Of a stretch of 64,000 bases of DNA, positions 33,420 to 42,416 are shown one piece after another. Position 1 is the stretch's first letter. Every line of letters begins with the position of its first letter. A program made the position numbers and the translations under genes. The notes beneath the pieces are model-generated. The model saw only the letters and a list, made by a program, of their open reading frames with translations, made no database searches and had not been told where the DNA came from. This stretch comes from Alcaligenes parafaecalis (GTDB lineage Bacteria > Pseudomonadota > Gammaproteobacteria > Burkholderiales > Burkholderiaceae_B), in NCBI RefSeq assembly GCF_026344135.1, contig NZ_JAPKNA010000002.1, forward strand, positions 310,001 through 374,000, in the 5' to 3' direction.

Positions 33420-34211
33420 ATGGCACATTTTAGCTTGCTAGATCATCGTTATTTGATAAAAGTATTAATTTATAGAGATATACAGGCCAAGTATAAAGGG
33501 TCGTTTCTAGGAGTTTTGTGGTCACTGCTAATACCATTTGTTTTGTTATTGGTTTATACCTTTGTGTTTAGTGTGATTTTTCAAGCTCGTTGGGGGACTT
33601 CTGGCGGCAATAGGGTTGAATTTGCTTTGATTTTATTTGCAGGTCTCATCGTATTTAACTTCTTTTCAGAATGCGTAAATAGAGCTCCAGCTATTATTCT
33701 GAGCAATGTTAATTATGTTAAGAAAGTGGTTTTTCCGATTGAGGTTTTGGGTGTTGTAGCTGTTGGCTCAGCTCTCTTTAATTTCTTCGTAAGTTTTTTT
33801 GTCTGGTTAATTGCGTATTTTATTCTAATAGGAGTACCAAATTTATCTATATTTTTGGCTCCCCTCTATATGGTTCCATTGGTTTTATTTGTTTTGGGAT
33901 GTGTGTGGTTGATATCTGCAGTAGGTGTATATCTGAGAGATGTTGGGCAATTCGTAGGAATTATCACTACGATTTTAATGTTTATGTCGCCGATATTTTA
34001 TCCTATAGAAGCACTTCCTTCTAGGTTTCAAGGGTTTTTGTATTTAAATCCTCTTGCTTTTTATATTGAATCATTTAGAGATGTAGTGTATTGGGGTAGA
34101 CTTCCGGATATAGGCTTAAGCCTTCTTGCCCTCTTTTTGTCAATTATTTTCTTGCTTGTTTCTTTTGGTGTGTTCAAGAAATTGAAAAGGGGGTTCGCTG
34201 ATGTCCTCTGA
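33420..34211 (+). CDS. wzm: Polysaccharide ABC exporter permease (Wzm/KpsM type)
   Basis: The 263-residue protein has six membrane segments and the ABC-2 pattern LLDHRYLIKVLIYRDIQAKYKGSFLGVLW near its N-terminus, PIFYPIEALPSR before the last helices. It forms the membrane part of the exporter that moves a finished lipid-linked polysaccharide to the periplasm. It overlaps the ATPase gene by 11 bases. Confidence 0.92.
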   Translation: MAHFSLLDHRYLIKVLIYRDIQAKYKGSFLGVLWSLLIPFVLLLVYTFVFSVIFQARWGTSGGNRVEFALILFAGLIVFNFFSECVNRAPAIILSNVNYVKKVVFPIEVLGVVAVGSALFNFFVSFFVWLIAYFILIGVPNLSIFLAPLYMVPLVLFVLGCVWLISAVGVYLRDVGQFVGIITTILMFMSPIFYPIEALPSRFQGFLYLNPLAFYIESFRDVVYWGRLPDIGLSLLALFLSIIFLLVSFGVFKKLKRGFADVL

Positions 34212-35460
34212 GATGATCACTATAAAAGATGTATCTAAGGTCTATAGGATATATAGCAGTCCTTCAGATCGTTTAAAGCAGATGCTGCGACCAAAGAAAC
34301 AATATTACAGAGAGTTCGTTGCTGTACAGAAATTGAGCCTTGTGATTCATCGCGGGGAAACTTTTGGAATAATTGGTAGAAATGGAAGTGGAAAATCTAC
34401 CTTGCTGCAGATGATATGTGGAACAGTAAGCACTAGTACGGGAAGTATTGAGGTTAAAGGTAGGATCGCAGCTTTGTTAGAACTTGGTGCTGGATTTAAC
34501 CCGGAGTTTACAGGCCGAGATAATGTTTTGCTTAATGCAGCAATTCTGGGATATCCAAAAGAAAAAATAGAAAGAAAAATTGATGAATTGATTAAATTCT
34601 CAGAATTAGAGGATTTTATAGATCAGCCGGTTAAAACTTATTCTAGTGGTATGTATGCACGCCTGGCTTTTTCAGTCGCTATTCATGTTGAGCCCGAAAT
34701 ATTAATAGTTGATGAGGCGCTTGCTGTTGGGGATGCCCGTTTTGTAGCAAAATGCATGCGTAGGATTAATGAAATAAAAGAATCTGGGGCAACAATTATT
34801 TTTGTAAGCCATGATGTGTCTAGTGTTCGGACGCTTTGTGATCGGGTTCTTTGGCTAGATAGGGGCAGGATGATTGACATAGGAGATGTATTTCCAATTA
34901 CCAGTAAGTATATGGAATACATGTTTAAGGACGATAGTGATATAGAGTCCGTTGCGACTGCTGGGCAAGCTTTGCTTGAGCCTACTGTCCAACAACTAGA
35001 GCAAAGTCTCGATGATCGGCCTTCATCTCATTGGGGATCCAATATCGGAATTATTAAATATGCTGCTGTTCAAGATAATGAAGGGAAGCGAGTCGATCTG
35101 ATTCAATGGGGTATGGATATTAAGGTTAAGATTACGTATCAATTAACTGATGATGTTCAAAAAGAAGATTTAACAGTTGCCTTTTCTGTGAAGGATTTAA
35201 AAGGTAACGATATATTGGTGGCAACGCATCCGGAAGATTTTGAAAATAACTCTGATGCTGTAGAAAGAACTGTTGAGTTTAACTTTAAGAATTATTTGTC
35301 GCCAGGTAAATATTTATTAGTGGCAACTATAGAAAAAAGAAATAGTACCGATATACATTATTATGAATATTATGAAGGTGCACATTACTTCGTAAGCGCC
35401 AGTGATAAAAAAATGTTTGGTATTTTTTGCCCTGAAATTGAAGTTGAGTCGGTAGCTTAG
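34201..35460 (+). CDS. wzt: Polysaccharide ABC exporter ATPase with C-terminal carbohydrate-binding domain (Wzt)
   Basis: The 419-residue protein has the ABC ATPase domain (residues 1-240) with Walker A GRNGSGKST (59-67), signature YSSGMYARLAFS and Walker B ILIVDEALAVGD, followed by an extra domain of about 150 residues (270-410). In Wzt proteins such as E. coli O9a this C-terminal domain binds the modified non-reducing end of the glycan before export. Its presence predicts that the chains made here carry a terminal cap. The next gene, 1 base away, encodes a methyltransferase, which is a fitting partner. Confidence 0.92.
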   Translation: MSSEMITIKDVSKVYRIYSSPSDRLKQMLRPKKQYYREFVAVQKLSLVIHRGETFGIIGRNGSGKSTLLQMICGTVSTSTGSIEVKGRIAALLELGAGFNPEFTGRDNVLLNAAILGYPKEKIERKIDELIKFSELEDFIDQPVKTYSSGMYARLAFSVAIHVEPEILIVDEALAVGDARFVAKCMRRINEIKESGATIIFVSHDVSSVRTLCDRVLWLDRGRMIDIGDVFPITSKYMEYMFKDDSDIESVATAGQALLEPTVQQLEQSLDDRPSSHWGSNIGIIKYAAVQDNEGKRVDLIQWGMDIKVKITYQLTDDVQKEDLTVAFSVKDLKGNDILVATHPEDFENNSDAVERTVEFNFKNYLSPGKYLLVATIEKRNSTDIHYYEYYEGAHYFVSASDKKMFGIFCPEIEVESVA

Positions 35461-35461
35461 T

Positions 35462-37684
35462 ATGAGCAAAAGTATTAACTCTCAAGATTATTGGAATAAT
35501 CGATTTGCAGACGATTGGGAGCAGAATTCAGGTCCTGCTCAGTCCCGATTTTTTGCCAATGTGACATTGGATAACCTACCATCTTGGCTGATTAGAGCAG
35601 TAAAAAAGCAGGAATTGACTCTTGTTGACTGGGGGTGTGCCCAAGGCGATGGGACTGATGCTTTAGTTAGGTTTTTTGATCCGAAGAGTTTAACTGGGGT
35701 AGATTTTTCAACGGAATCAATTGCTGCCGCAAAAAAGCGTTATGGCGCGATAGATTTTTTGGCTGAGGACTGGCTTCAAGAGAGTTTTTCGGAGCTAGGA
35801 AAGGAGTATGATTTTGTTTTCTCATCTAATACTCTAGAGCATTTTCATGACCCTTTTGAAGTCATAAAAAAAATTTCTTCAAAAGCGAAATTGGGGTTGA
35901 TCTTTGCTTTGCCATATAGAGAATATGATCGTATAGATGAGCATTTTTTTACGTTTACTAAAGATAATCTTCCTACGCGCATAGGAAGGTTTAGCCTTTT
36001 CTGGTCCAAGGTGGTTGACTGCAGCTTGATCAAGAACACGATGTGGGCGGGAGATCAGGTTATTCTTGTCTATGCTGATTCAGCATGGGCTTTCAATCAC
36101 TCAGAGTTCCTGGGGGATATGCATATTGACTCCGGTGTAGTTAATGAGCCGTTGGCGGGTTATGACTCGTTAAGCTGGCATCGCGAGTATGAGTTTTCAA
36201 AAATACTGAAACATTCCTTGGCTAAGATTTCTACGGAACTGGATAATATCAAGGACGGTTTATCGCAACAAAAGAAAAATAATAAATTTTTGCGGGATCA
36301 GGTTTCAGAATTGAAAGGCTCTATCCGCCAAAAGGAGGATTTAATTAATATGTTGAAAAACTCCACTTCGTGGAGAATTACTAAACCTTTACGGATGGCT
36401 GGGGATTTTTCAAAAAAAATAAGGTTGACTGACTTTTCTCACTGTCTGTTAAAGAATGTTTATAAGGTCTTACCGGAAAGCATTAAAAAAAGGCTTCATG
36501 GATTAAAGGCAAAGTACCTTAATAAAAGATATTCCAGCTTTGTGGATAATCAAGAGGGTGTTAGCCTTTTGGATGCGCCAGAATGGCTTTTAGTAGCGAA
36601 TGGATGTGAAAAATTGGCAGTCGTGCCATGTGGGTTTGAGTTTGATGAACTTGTTAATCAGCGACCTATAAATTTTGCCAAATGTTTTTCTCAAAAAGGG
36701 ATAAAAACACTGTTTGTCTCTTGGCAGTGGAGCCCTGATGAGCAGCAGGAGAAAGCTGATTCTGAGGTGTATCCCAATGTGTGGCAGGTGCCTTTATATG
36801 ATTTTATAAAGTACCTTCCATTGCTAAATGGAGATAGGCAAGAATCAATTTATCTGGCGACCTTGCCTGCAGAAATTCTTGTCGATCCCATGTATCTCTT
36901 GAGGAGCAAGGGATTTAACGTCATATATGATGTGATGGATAATTGGGAAGAGTTTTTTAATGCCGGACAGGCTCCGTGGTATACGGCTGAAGCAGAGGAG
37001 TTGGCTGTGTTAAGTGCTGATGGGGTAACAGTAGTGGCGCCTGCTCTACGTGAGAAGTTCTTGCACTTACGTAAAGATATCGAAGTCGTAGGTAACGGTT
37101 TTAGTTCCACTGTCATCGGCGAAAACAATGCAATGATCAGTCTGGGTAAATCCGAGAGCGGGGGAGAAAAAGTTATAGGTTATGTGGGGCATCTAACCGA
37201 TGCATGGTTCGAATGGGACCTTCTCTTTTCTTTAGCTACACAGTTTCCGACTTACCGTTTTGAAATTATTGGGTATGGCGAGCCTGATTGGGTTGTTGGA
37301 AAGTTGCATCAATTTGAAAACGTGAGTTTAATTGGAAAGGTTTTACCCAAAGACTTGCACCGCTATGTAAAAAATTGGAATATGGCACTGATTCCTTTTA
37401 AAGATGGTGCTTTGGCGCAGTCGGTTGATCCTATAAAAATCTATGAATATTTATATTTTGGGCTTCCAGTATTGGTGACGGGAATAGAGCATTTGAAATC
37501 TTATCCTTATACTGAGGTGGCTGATAAGTATAATGCTGCAGAAAAATTGGAAAAACTACTTTCCTTGAATGTTGATTATTCCTGCATTCAGATATTTTTA
37601 GCTGATTGCACTTGGGATAAAAGGTTTGAGCAGATTTTAGACACTGTTAGTAGGAAGCCTGCTATGAGCGTTTTATATGCATAA
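35462..37684 (+). CDS. Methyltransferase-coiled coil-glycosyltransferase fusion
   Basis: The 740-residue protein combines three parts. Residues about 1-200 form a class I SAM methyltransferase (LTLVDWGCAQGDGTDALVRFF and FVFSSNTLEHFHDPFEV). Residues about 255-305 form a charged heptad-like helix (LAKISTELDNIKDGLSQQ and onward), followed by the NSTSWRITKPLR linker often seen in fused glycan enzymes. Residues about 365-735 form a GT-B glycosyltransferase ending in KIYEYLYFGLPVLVTG. Methyltransferase plus coiled coil beside a Wzt with a glycan-binding domain is the arrangement of WbdD-type chain terminators. The gene overlaps the next by 8 bases. Function as a chain-length ruler is inference. Confidence 0.8.
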   Translation: MSKSINSQDYWNNRFADDWEQNSGPAQSRFFANVTLDNLPSWLIRAVKKQELTLVDWGCAQGDGTDALVRFFDPKSLTGVDFSTESIAAAKKRYGAIDFLAEDWLQESFSELGKEYDFVFSSNTLEHFHDPFEVIKKISSKAKLGLIFALPYREYDRIDEHFFTFTKDNLPTRIGRFSLFWSKVVDCSLIKNTMWAGDQVILVYADSAWAFNHSEFLGDMHIDSGVVNEPLAGYDSLSWHREYEFSKILKHSLAKISTELDNIKDGLSQQKKNNKFLRDQVSELKGSIRQKEDLINMLKNSTSWRITKPLRMAGDFSKKIRLTDFSHCLLKNVYKVLPESIKKRLHGLKAKYLNKRYSSFVDNQEGVSLLDAPEWLLVANGCEKLAVVPCGFEFDELVNQRPINFAKCFSQKGIKTLFVSWQWSPDEQQEKADSEVYPNVWQVPLYDFIKYLPLLNGDRQESIYLATLPAEILVDPMYLLRSKGFNVIYDVMDNWEEFFNAGQAPWYTAEAEELAVLSADGVTVVAPALREKFLHLRKDIEVVGNGFSSTVIGENNAMISLGKSESGGEKVIGYVGHLTDAWFEWDLLFSLATQFPTYRFEIIGYGEPDWVVGKLHQFENVSLIGKVLPKDLHRYVKNWNMALIPFKDGALAQSVDPIKIYEYLYFGLPVLVTGIEHLKSYPYTEVADKYNAAEKLEKLLSLNVDYSCIQIFLADCTWDKRFEQILDTVSRKPAMSVLYA

Positions 37685-38714
37685 AAAAATTCGTTTTTTT
37701 TATCCCTGGGCAACATTGGGTGGAGTTGAAAGAGTACTTATAAATAGGGCTAGGGTTCTCCTGGATAAGTCGACTGAATATAAAATATGTTTTCATTTTT
37801 TACACGATTCAGGCGGGTTGAAGGCTTTTAAAGGTACACTGGCTAGATATGGCTTAGACGTTCAGGTGGATTTTGGTTTTGAAATCGATAATGATTATGA
37901 TGTAAATTTTATTATCGATTGTCCCGATGTTTTAGACTTATTTGAAAGTAAGGGTTGGGCTTATTTTATTGAGTGCCATACCGCATACCTCGAGAATCAA
38001 AGCTATTTGGCAAAGAAGCGGTCATTTTGTTTGGGGGTAGTTGCACCTGGTAAAGACTTTGGAGAAGAGATTAGGGTGCGCTATCAGATTCCCGAGGAGC
38101 ACATTCATATTTTCGAGAATTTTGTCCCTTGGGATTTAGAGGAAGATCACAGCTCTTGGCAATGCTTGCCTGGATGGAGTCGAACACCTCTTTGTTTTCT
38201 AGGCAGAATGGATAAGTTGAAGAACCCTGGGTTTTATTTGGATTTACTCGCTGATCTTGAAGTGCGGTATCCAGGTAAATTCATGGGAGTAATGTGTGGG
38301 CCACGAAGTCCTGAAGTAGATATCAGAAAAGAGATAGCTCAAAGAAAAATGCTGGGACGAGTGTTAGTGCTGCCATCTATCCCTTTTTACTCTGTATCAC
38401 CGTTTTTTCATGCCCTCAAAGGCTCTGGCGGTATATTTGTTTCTCCCTCACGGGGGGAGTCTTTTGGCTTGTCTGCTGCAGAGGCTATTTGTGCTGGCCT
38501 ACCTGTGCTGCTTTCTAAGATTGATGCGCACAAGAAGCTAGTGAAGGATTTTGGTCGAGACTTTATCTATGAAAGTCAGGGAGACGCTTTAGTAAAAATA
38601 GGGAAAATTATGGCGGATTATGAGGGGTTTTCTGCTAAGTCATTGGTTTTAAGGGATAATTTTCAATCTTCTTTGTTTGTCAGTAATTTTACGAAGCTGC
38701 TCCGTAACCAGTAG
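37677..38714 (+). CDS. Glycosyltransferase, GT4-like
   Basis: The 345-residue GT-B protein opens with KIRFFYPWATLGGVERVLINRA, a nucleotide-sugar-independent acceptor-domain pattern, and has the donor motif SPSRGESFGLSAAEAICAGLPVLLS with the two glutamates of the EX7E motif. It is the last gene of the AT-rich block; its stop lies in a 10-base inverted repeat (38692-38701 and 38718-38727) without a T tract. Confidence 0.87.
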   Translation: MHKKIRFFYPWATLGGVERVLINRARVLLDKSTEYKICFHFLHDSGGLKAFKGTLARYGLDVQVDFGFEIDNDYDVNFIIDCPDVLDLFESKGWAYFIECHTAYLENQSYLAKKRSFCLGVVAPGKDFGEEIRVRYQIPEEHIHIFENFVPWDLEEDHSSWQCLPGWSRTPLCFLGRMDKLKNPGFYLDLLADLEVRYPGKFMGVMCGPRSPEVDIRKEIAQRKMLGRVLVLPSIPFYSVSPFFHALKGSGGIFVSPSRGESFGLSAAEAICAGLPVLLSKIDAHKKLVKDFGRDFIYESQGDALVKIGKIMADYEGFSAKSLVLRDNFQSSLFVSNFTKLLRNQ

Positions 38715-38865
38715 GCCAGCAGCTTCGAGTTAGAAACGTTGCTAAAAGTTGATTGATGGTTTTGCGTAAAGAACCTTCTTTTTATTACTGATAGCTATAA
38801 ACAAATAAAGATGCGTCTCCCCAACAGGTTTAAGCTTCAGTTTTCGCCTGTTTCACGAGATCTTT

Positions 38866-39879
38866 ATGTTTTCCCGTTATTTAGCCCCCAGCCTTCTTGC
38901 CCTCTCTGTTTCCTTCTCCGCACAGGCGGCCGAGCAAGCGCTGGAGATTGGCTATTTGCCCATCATGCCTGCTGCTCAATTGTTCGTGGGCTTAGGGTCT
39001 GGCGACTTACTGCCAGAGGGGCAACCGGATCCTAAACTGGTCCAGTTTCAAAGTGGTCCAGCGCTGACCCAGGCTCTGATCGCCGGTCAGTTGGACGTTG
39101 CCTATGTTGGTATTGGCCCCGCTTTGGTGGCCAAGGCCAAGGAAGCAGACGTCAAGGTGGTGGCCTCCAATATTGTGGAGCAGGTCAGCGTGGTGGCAAT
39201 TGGTGATCTGTCCAGCTACCTGGATGCAGACAAGCCGGACTTCGCTGCTGCTGTCGCTAAATTCACTCAGGAAAAAGGGCATAAGCCCAAGGTTGCCAGC
39301 TACCCCAAAGGAGCGGTGCCCGAGGCTGCCTTGCAATACTGGCTGCGCAATATGTTGAAGGTCGACCCAGATGTGGTCGAAGTGATTTATCAAGGTGAGG
39401 CTCAGATTCAGCAAGCCTTGAGCAACCATGCTGTGGATGCTGCGGCCATTCTGGAACCTACGGTTAGCCAGATCCTGCAACGCCAACCTGATGCCAAAAT
39501 CGTGGCGCACGGTGGTGAGCTGTTCCCTAATGAGCCTGGCTCGGTGCTGCTGGTACGTGAAGGTCTGATCAAATCCAATCCTGAGTTGGTTCAGCACTTG
39601 GTGAATGCTCACCTGCGTGCCACTGCCATGCTGCGTGATGAACCTGCCAAGGCTACGCCGTATGTGCAGAAGTATGTAGGCGGTGGTCGCTTGCCCAAGG
39701 ATATTGTGCAGGCTGCTATCGAGCGCTCACACGATCAGTTCCAGCCTGATCCTCGCAAGATTATTGATGGCACGGTTCAGTTGCAGGACTTTCAGGTTTC
39801 TTTAGGCACGTTGGCGACCAAGCTGGCTGATGTGCAAAGCCTGTTCGATGTTCGCTTTTATGAGAAGGCAGTACCGTAA
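38866..39879 (+). CDS. ABC importer periplasmic binding protein, sulfonate/taurine/nitrate type
   Basis: The 337-residue protein has a signal peptide (about 1-22, cleavage after AQA) and the NMT1/SsuA-like fold pattern (EIGYLPIMPAAQLFVG, QFQSGPALTQALIAGQLDVAYVGIGPALVA). It would bind a small anion such as an alkanesulfonate. It overlaps the permease gene by 1 base (TAATG). Base composition is back to the GC-rich norm, so this marks the end of the transferred block. The ligand is not identifiable. Confidence 0.87.
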   Translation: MFSRYLAPSLLALSVSFSAQAAEQALEIGYLPIMPAAQLFVGLGSGDLLPEGQPDPKLVQFQSGPALTQALIAGQLDVAYVGIGPALVAKAKEADVKVVASNIVEQVSVVAIGDLSSYLDADKPDFAAAVAKFTQEKGHKPKVASYPKGAVPEAALQYWLRNMLKVDPDVVEVIYQGEAQIQQALSNHAVDAAAILEPTVSQILQRQPDAKIVAHGGELFPNEPGSVLLVREGLIKSNPELVQHLVNAHLRATAMLRDEPAKATPYVQKYVGGGRLPKDIVQAAIERSHDQFQPDPRKIIDGTVQLQDFQVSLGTLATKLADVQSLFDVRFYEKAVP

Positions 39880-40706
39880 TGAGTGTCGCGAAACAAGCAA
39901 GTTTGCCCGCCGCGGCACCTGCACCTGCGGGTGCCTTGGTTGATGCCTTATGGCGTCGTGGTCTGGAGCGGATTGTTTACGGTGTGGCTGGTCTGGCCTT
40001 GTTTATCCTGGTGTGGCGACTGGCTTATGCCTATGGCTGGGCTCCGCGCGGTACCTTGCCAGATCCCTTAAGTCTGCCGTCTGCCTTGTTTCAGGAAATC
40101 GAGGCCGGTCGTCTCTGGCCTGCCGCTCAATCCAGTCTGGTGCATTATTTCTGGGGCCTGGGTATTGGGACGATTCTGGGCATTGTCTTTGGCCTTGCTG
40201 CGGCAACCATTCATCGCTTTGATTTGCTGCAAGCCTATTTGGTGCGTTTGCTGCGTCCTATCCCGCCTTTGGCGTGGGTGGTGTTTGCCATTGCCTGGTT
40301 CAAGGTTAGCCATACCGGCGCGGCCTTTGTGATTGCAATTGGTGTGTTCTGGTTGAACTACTTTGCAACGTATAGCGCTGTGCGTTCGGTAGATCCACGT
40401 TATTACGAGTTGGCGGCTGCCTTTGGGCATAACTCGTACTTCTCGCGTGCCTGGACCGTGGTTTTGCCTGCGATCAGTCCCGGTTTGCTGAGTGGTGTAC
40501 GTGCGGGTATTGGGCAGGCCTGGATGACCCTGATTGCCGCCGAGCTTTTAGGTGTGCCTGGCATGGGTCAGGAAATGAATGCGGCTGCCGGAGTTGGTGC
40601 TTATGACGCGGTCGTGGTCTACATGTTGATCATCTCGGTGGTTTACACCGTGTGCGACATGCTTTTTCTGACTTTCAATAAATGGGTACTTCAGTGGCAG
40701 CCTTGA
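39879..40706 (+). CDS. ABC importer permease (SsuC/TauC type)
   Basis: The 275-residue membrane protein has six helices and the cytoplasmic EAA loop (ELAAAFGHNSYFSRAWTVVLPAISPGLLSG) that docks the ATPase. The N-terminal 20 residues are an unusual Ala/Pro-rich stretch. Overlaps of 1 base upstream and 25 bases downstream show tight coupling within the three-gene importer. Confidence 0.9.
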   Translation: MSVAKQASLPAAAPAPAGALVDALWRRGLERIVYGVAGLALFILVWRLAYAYGWAPRGTLPDPLSLPSALFQEIEAGRLWPAAQSSLVHYFWGLGIGTILGIVFGLAAATIHRFDLLQAYLVRLLRPIPPLAWVVFAIAWFKVSHTGAAFVIAIGVFWLNYFATYSAVRSVDPRYYELAAAFGHNSYFSRAWTVVLPAISPGLLSGVRAGIGQAWMTLIAAELLGVPGMGQEMNAAAGVGAYDAVVVYMLIISVVYTVCDMLFLTFNKWVLQWQP

Positions 40707-41425
40707 TTCAGTTTCAGGGGTTTGGTTTTCAATACCCCGGTGCGCCTGCACCTGTGATCCGTGATGTGAATCTGGATGTTCAGGCAGGGCATTTTGTGGC
40801 GATTGTGGGTGGTTCGGGCGTAGGCAAGAGCACCTTGTTGCGTGCGGCGGCCGGTTTGAGCCAGCCCAGTTTCGGGCATCTGCGATCCAACCTTCAAGAC
40901 AGCCCAGGCCGTCGTGCGAATGCCTTTGTGTTTCAGGACAGCCGCTTGTTGCCCTGGCGTCGTATCGCCTCCAACGTGGCGTATGGTCTGGAAGGTCTGG
41001 GCCTGTCGCGTCAGGAACTGGATCAGCGTGTTGATGCGGCCTTGAATCAGGTAGGCCTGGCACATCTGAAAGACCGTTGGCCACATCAGTTGTCGGGTGG
41101 TCAGGTGCAGCGTGTCGGTATTGCGCGAGCCTTGGCCGTGCAACCAGACTTGCTCTTGATGGACGAGCCTTTTTCTGCCGTGGATGCCTTGACCCGTCAG
41201 GCCTTGCAGGATGAGCTGGTTCAGGTTTGGCAGCGCAGTTCGGCCGCAGTTCTGTTCGTGACGCACGACATTGATGAGGCTGTCTTTTTAGCCGACACCA
41301 TTATTGTTCTGGGTGGCAGTCCGGCTGGTGTCAGCGCCCGGATAGAGGTAGACCTACCGCGTCCTCGAGATCGCACTTCCCCCCGCTTTGGGGAACTGGT
41401 GAAAGAGGTCGGTCAGGCCTTGTAG
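40682..41425 (+). CDS. ABC importer ATPase (SsuB/TauB type)
   Basis: The 247-residue protein carries Walker A GGSGVGKST (near 40), signature LSGGQVQRVGIARALA and Walker B LLLMDEPFSAVDALT, and the TauB-like HDIDEAVFLAD switch. The start at 40682 lies inside the permease gene. It ends the operon and is followed by a terminator. Confidence 0.92.
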   Translation: MGTSVAALIQFQGFGFQYPGAPAPVIRDVNLDVQAGHFVAIVGGSGVGKSTLLRAAAGLSQPSFGHLRSNLQDSPGRRANAFVFQDSRLLPWRRIASNVAYGLEGLGLSRQELDQRVDAALNQVGLAHLKDRWPHQLSGGQVQRVGIARALAVQPDLLLMDEPFSAVDALTRQALQDELVQVWQRSSAAVLFVTHDIDEAVFLADTIIVLGGSPAGVSARIEVDLPRPRDRTSPRFGELVKEVGQAL

Positions 41426-41445
41426 TCTCGTTAGCCAGTGCATCA

Positions 41446-41479
41446 AGAAATACGGCCCATTTAGTGGGCCGTTTCTTTT
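41446..41479 (+). terminator. Intrinsic terminator of the ABC importer operon
   Basis: CGGCCCA (41453-41459) pairs with TGGGCCG (41465-41471) around a 5-base loop and is followed by TTTCTTTT. Confidence 0.8.
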
Positions 41480-41606
41480 GTCCATTAGTGCCTGGAGGCT
41501 ATGCACGACGATGCTCTGGCACAAAACAACCAGGCTTTATGTTCACTTCTGCTTTGTGCGCTTTACACTGCTTGTTCGACGCCTAAGCATATGACAAGGA
41601 GAGGAC

Positions 41607-42413
41607 ATGAAGCACCCGGTAAATGCGTTCAAGCAGGCTTTGCGGCAGGGCAAGTCCCAGATCGGTTTGTGGCATGGCCTGGCCAGCCCATATGTGGCGG
41701 ATCTTTGCGCTGGCCTGGGCTATGACTGGATCTTGCTGGATGGCGAGCATGTCCCCAATACAGTACAGACCTTGCTGGCACAGTTGCAGGCCGTATCGGC
41801 TCATCCCATCGCGCCGATCGTGCGTCCTAGCTGGAATGACCCTGTGCAGATCAAGCTGCTGCTGGATATGGGGGCTCAGAACCTGTTGATTCCTATGGTG
41901 CAAAACGCTGAGCAGGCTAAAGCGGCTGTTGCTGCGACACGTTATCCTCCGCACGGTATTCGAGGGGTGGGTGCAGCTCTGGCTCGTGCTGCTCGTTGGG
42001 GAGCGACCACGGATTATGTGGCGCGAGCTAACCAGGAAATGTGCGTGATTTGCCAGGTGGAAACTCGTGAGGCGCTGGATAACCTGGACGAGATTCTGGC
42101 GGTAGAGGGTGTGGATGGTGTTTTCATCGGCCCGGCGGATTTGGCGGCCAGCATGGGGTATTTGACCGAACCAGGGCATCCAGATGTCCTGTCAGCGATC
42201 GAGGATGCGATTGTGCGTATCAGCAAGGCAGGTAAAGCCCCTGGAATCTTGCAGGCGAATGTCGAGGCGGCGCATCATTACCTGTCCTTGGGCGCCTTGT
42301 TTGTAGCCGTAGGTGTGGATGCCGTTTTGTTGCGACAGGCAGCGACGGCTTTGCTGGGTCAATTCAAGGACGAGGTCGTGGTGCCGCTTGCCCAGCCTGG
42401 CGCGGCTTACTAA
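41607..42413 (+). CDS. HpcH/HpaI-family class II aldolase
   Basis: The 268-residue TIM-barrel enzyme resembles 4-hydroxy-2-oxoheptanedioate aldolase (HpaI) and 2-dehydro-3-deoxyglucarate aldolase (GarL). Motifs are GLWHGLASPYVADLCAGLGYDWILLDGEH, the phosphate/carboxylate-binding HGIRGVGAALARAARWG and VDGVFIGPADLAASMGY. It cleaves a 2-oxo acid to pyruvate and an aldehyde with a divalent metal. No other genes for hydroxyphenylacetate breakdown are near. AGGAGAGG (41595-41602) is a strong ribosome-binding site. Its stop is only 3 bases from the stop of the converging LysR gene. Confidence 0.9.
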   Translation: MKHPVNAFKQALRQGKSQIGLWHGLASPYVADLCAGLGYDWILLDGEHVPNTVQTLLAQLQAVSAHPIAPIVRPSWNDPVQIKLLLDMGAQNLLIPMVQNAEQAKAAVAATRYPPHGIRGVGAALARAARWGATTDYVARANQEMCVICQVETREALDNLDEILAVEGVDGVFIGPADLAASMGYLTEPGHPDVLSAIEDAIVRISKAGKAPGILQANVEAAHHYLSLGALFVAVGVDAVLLRQAATALLGQFKDEVVVPLAQPGAAY

Positions 42414-42416
42414 ATC

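Noticed and set aside
38692..38727. Ten-base inverted repeat around the stop codon of the last glycosyltransferase gene
   Set aside because: It has a 16-base loop and no T tract, so it was not listed as a terminator.
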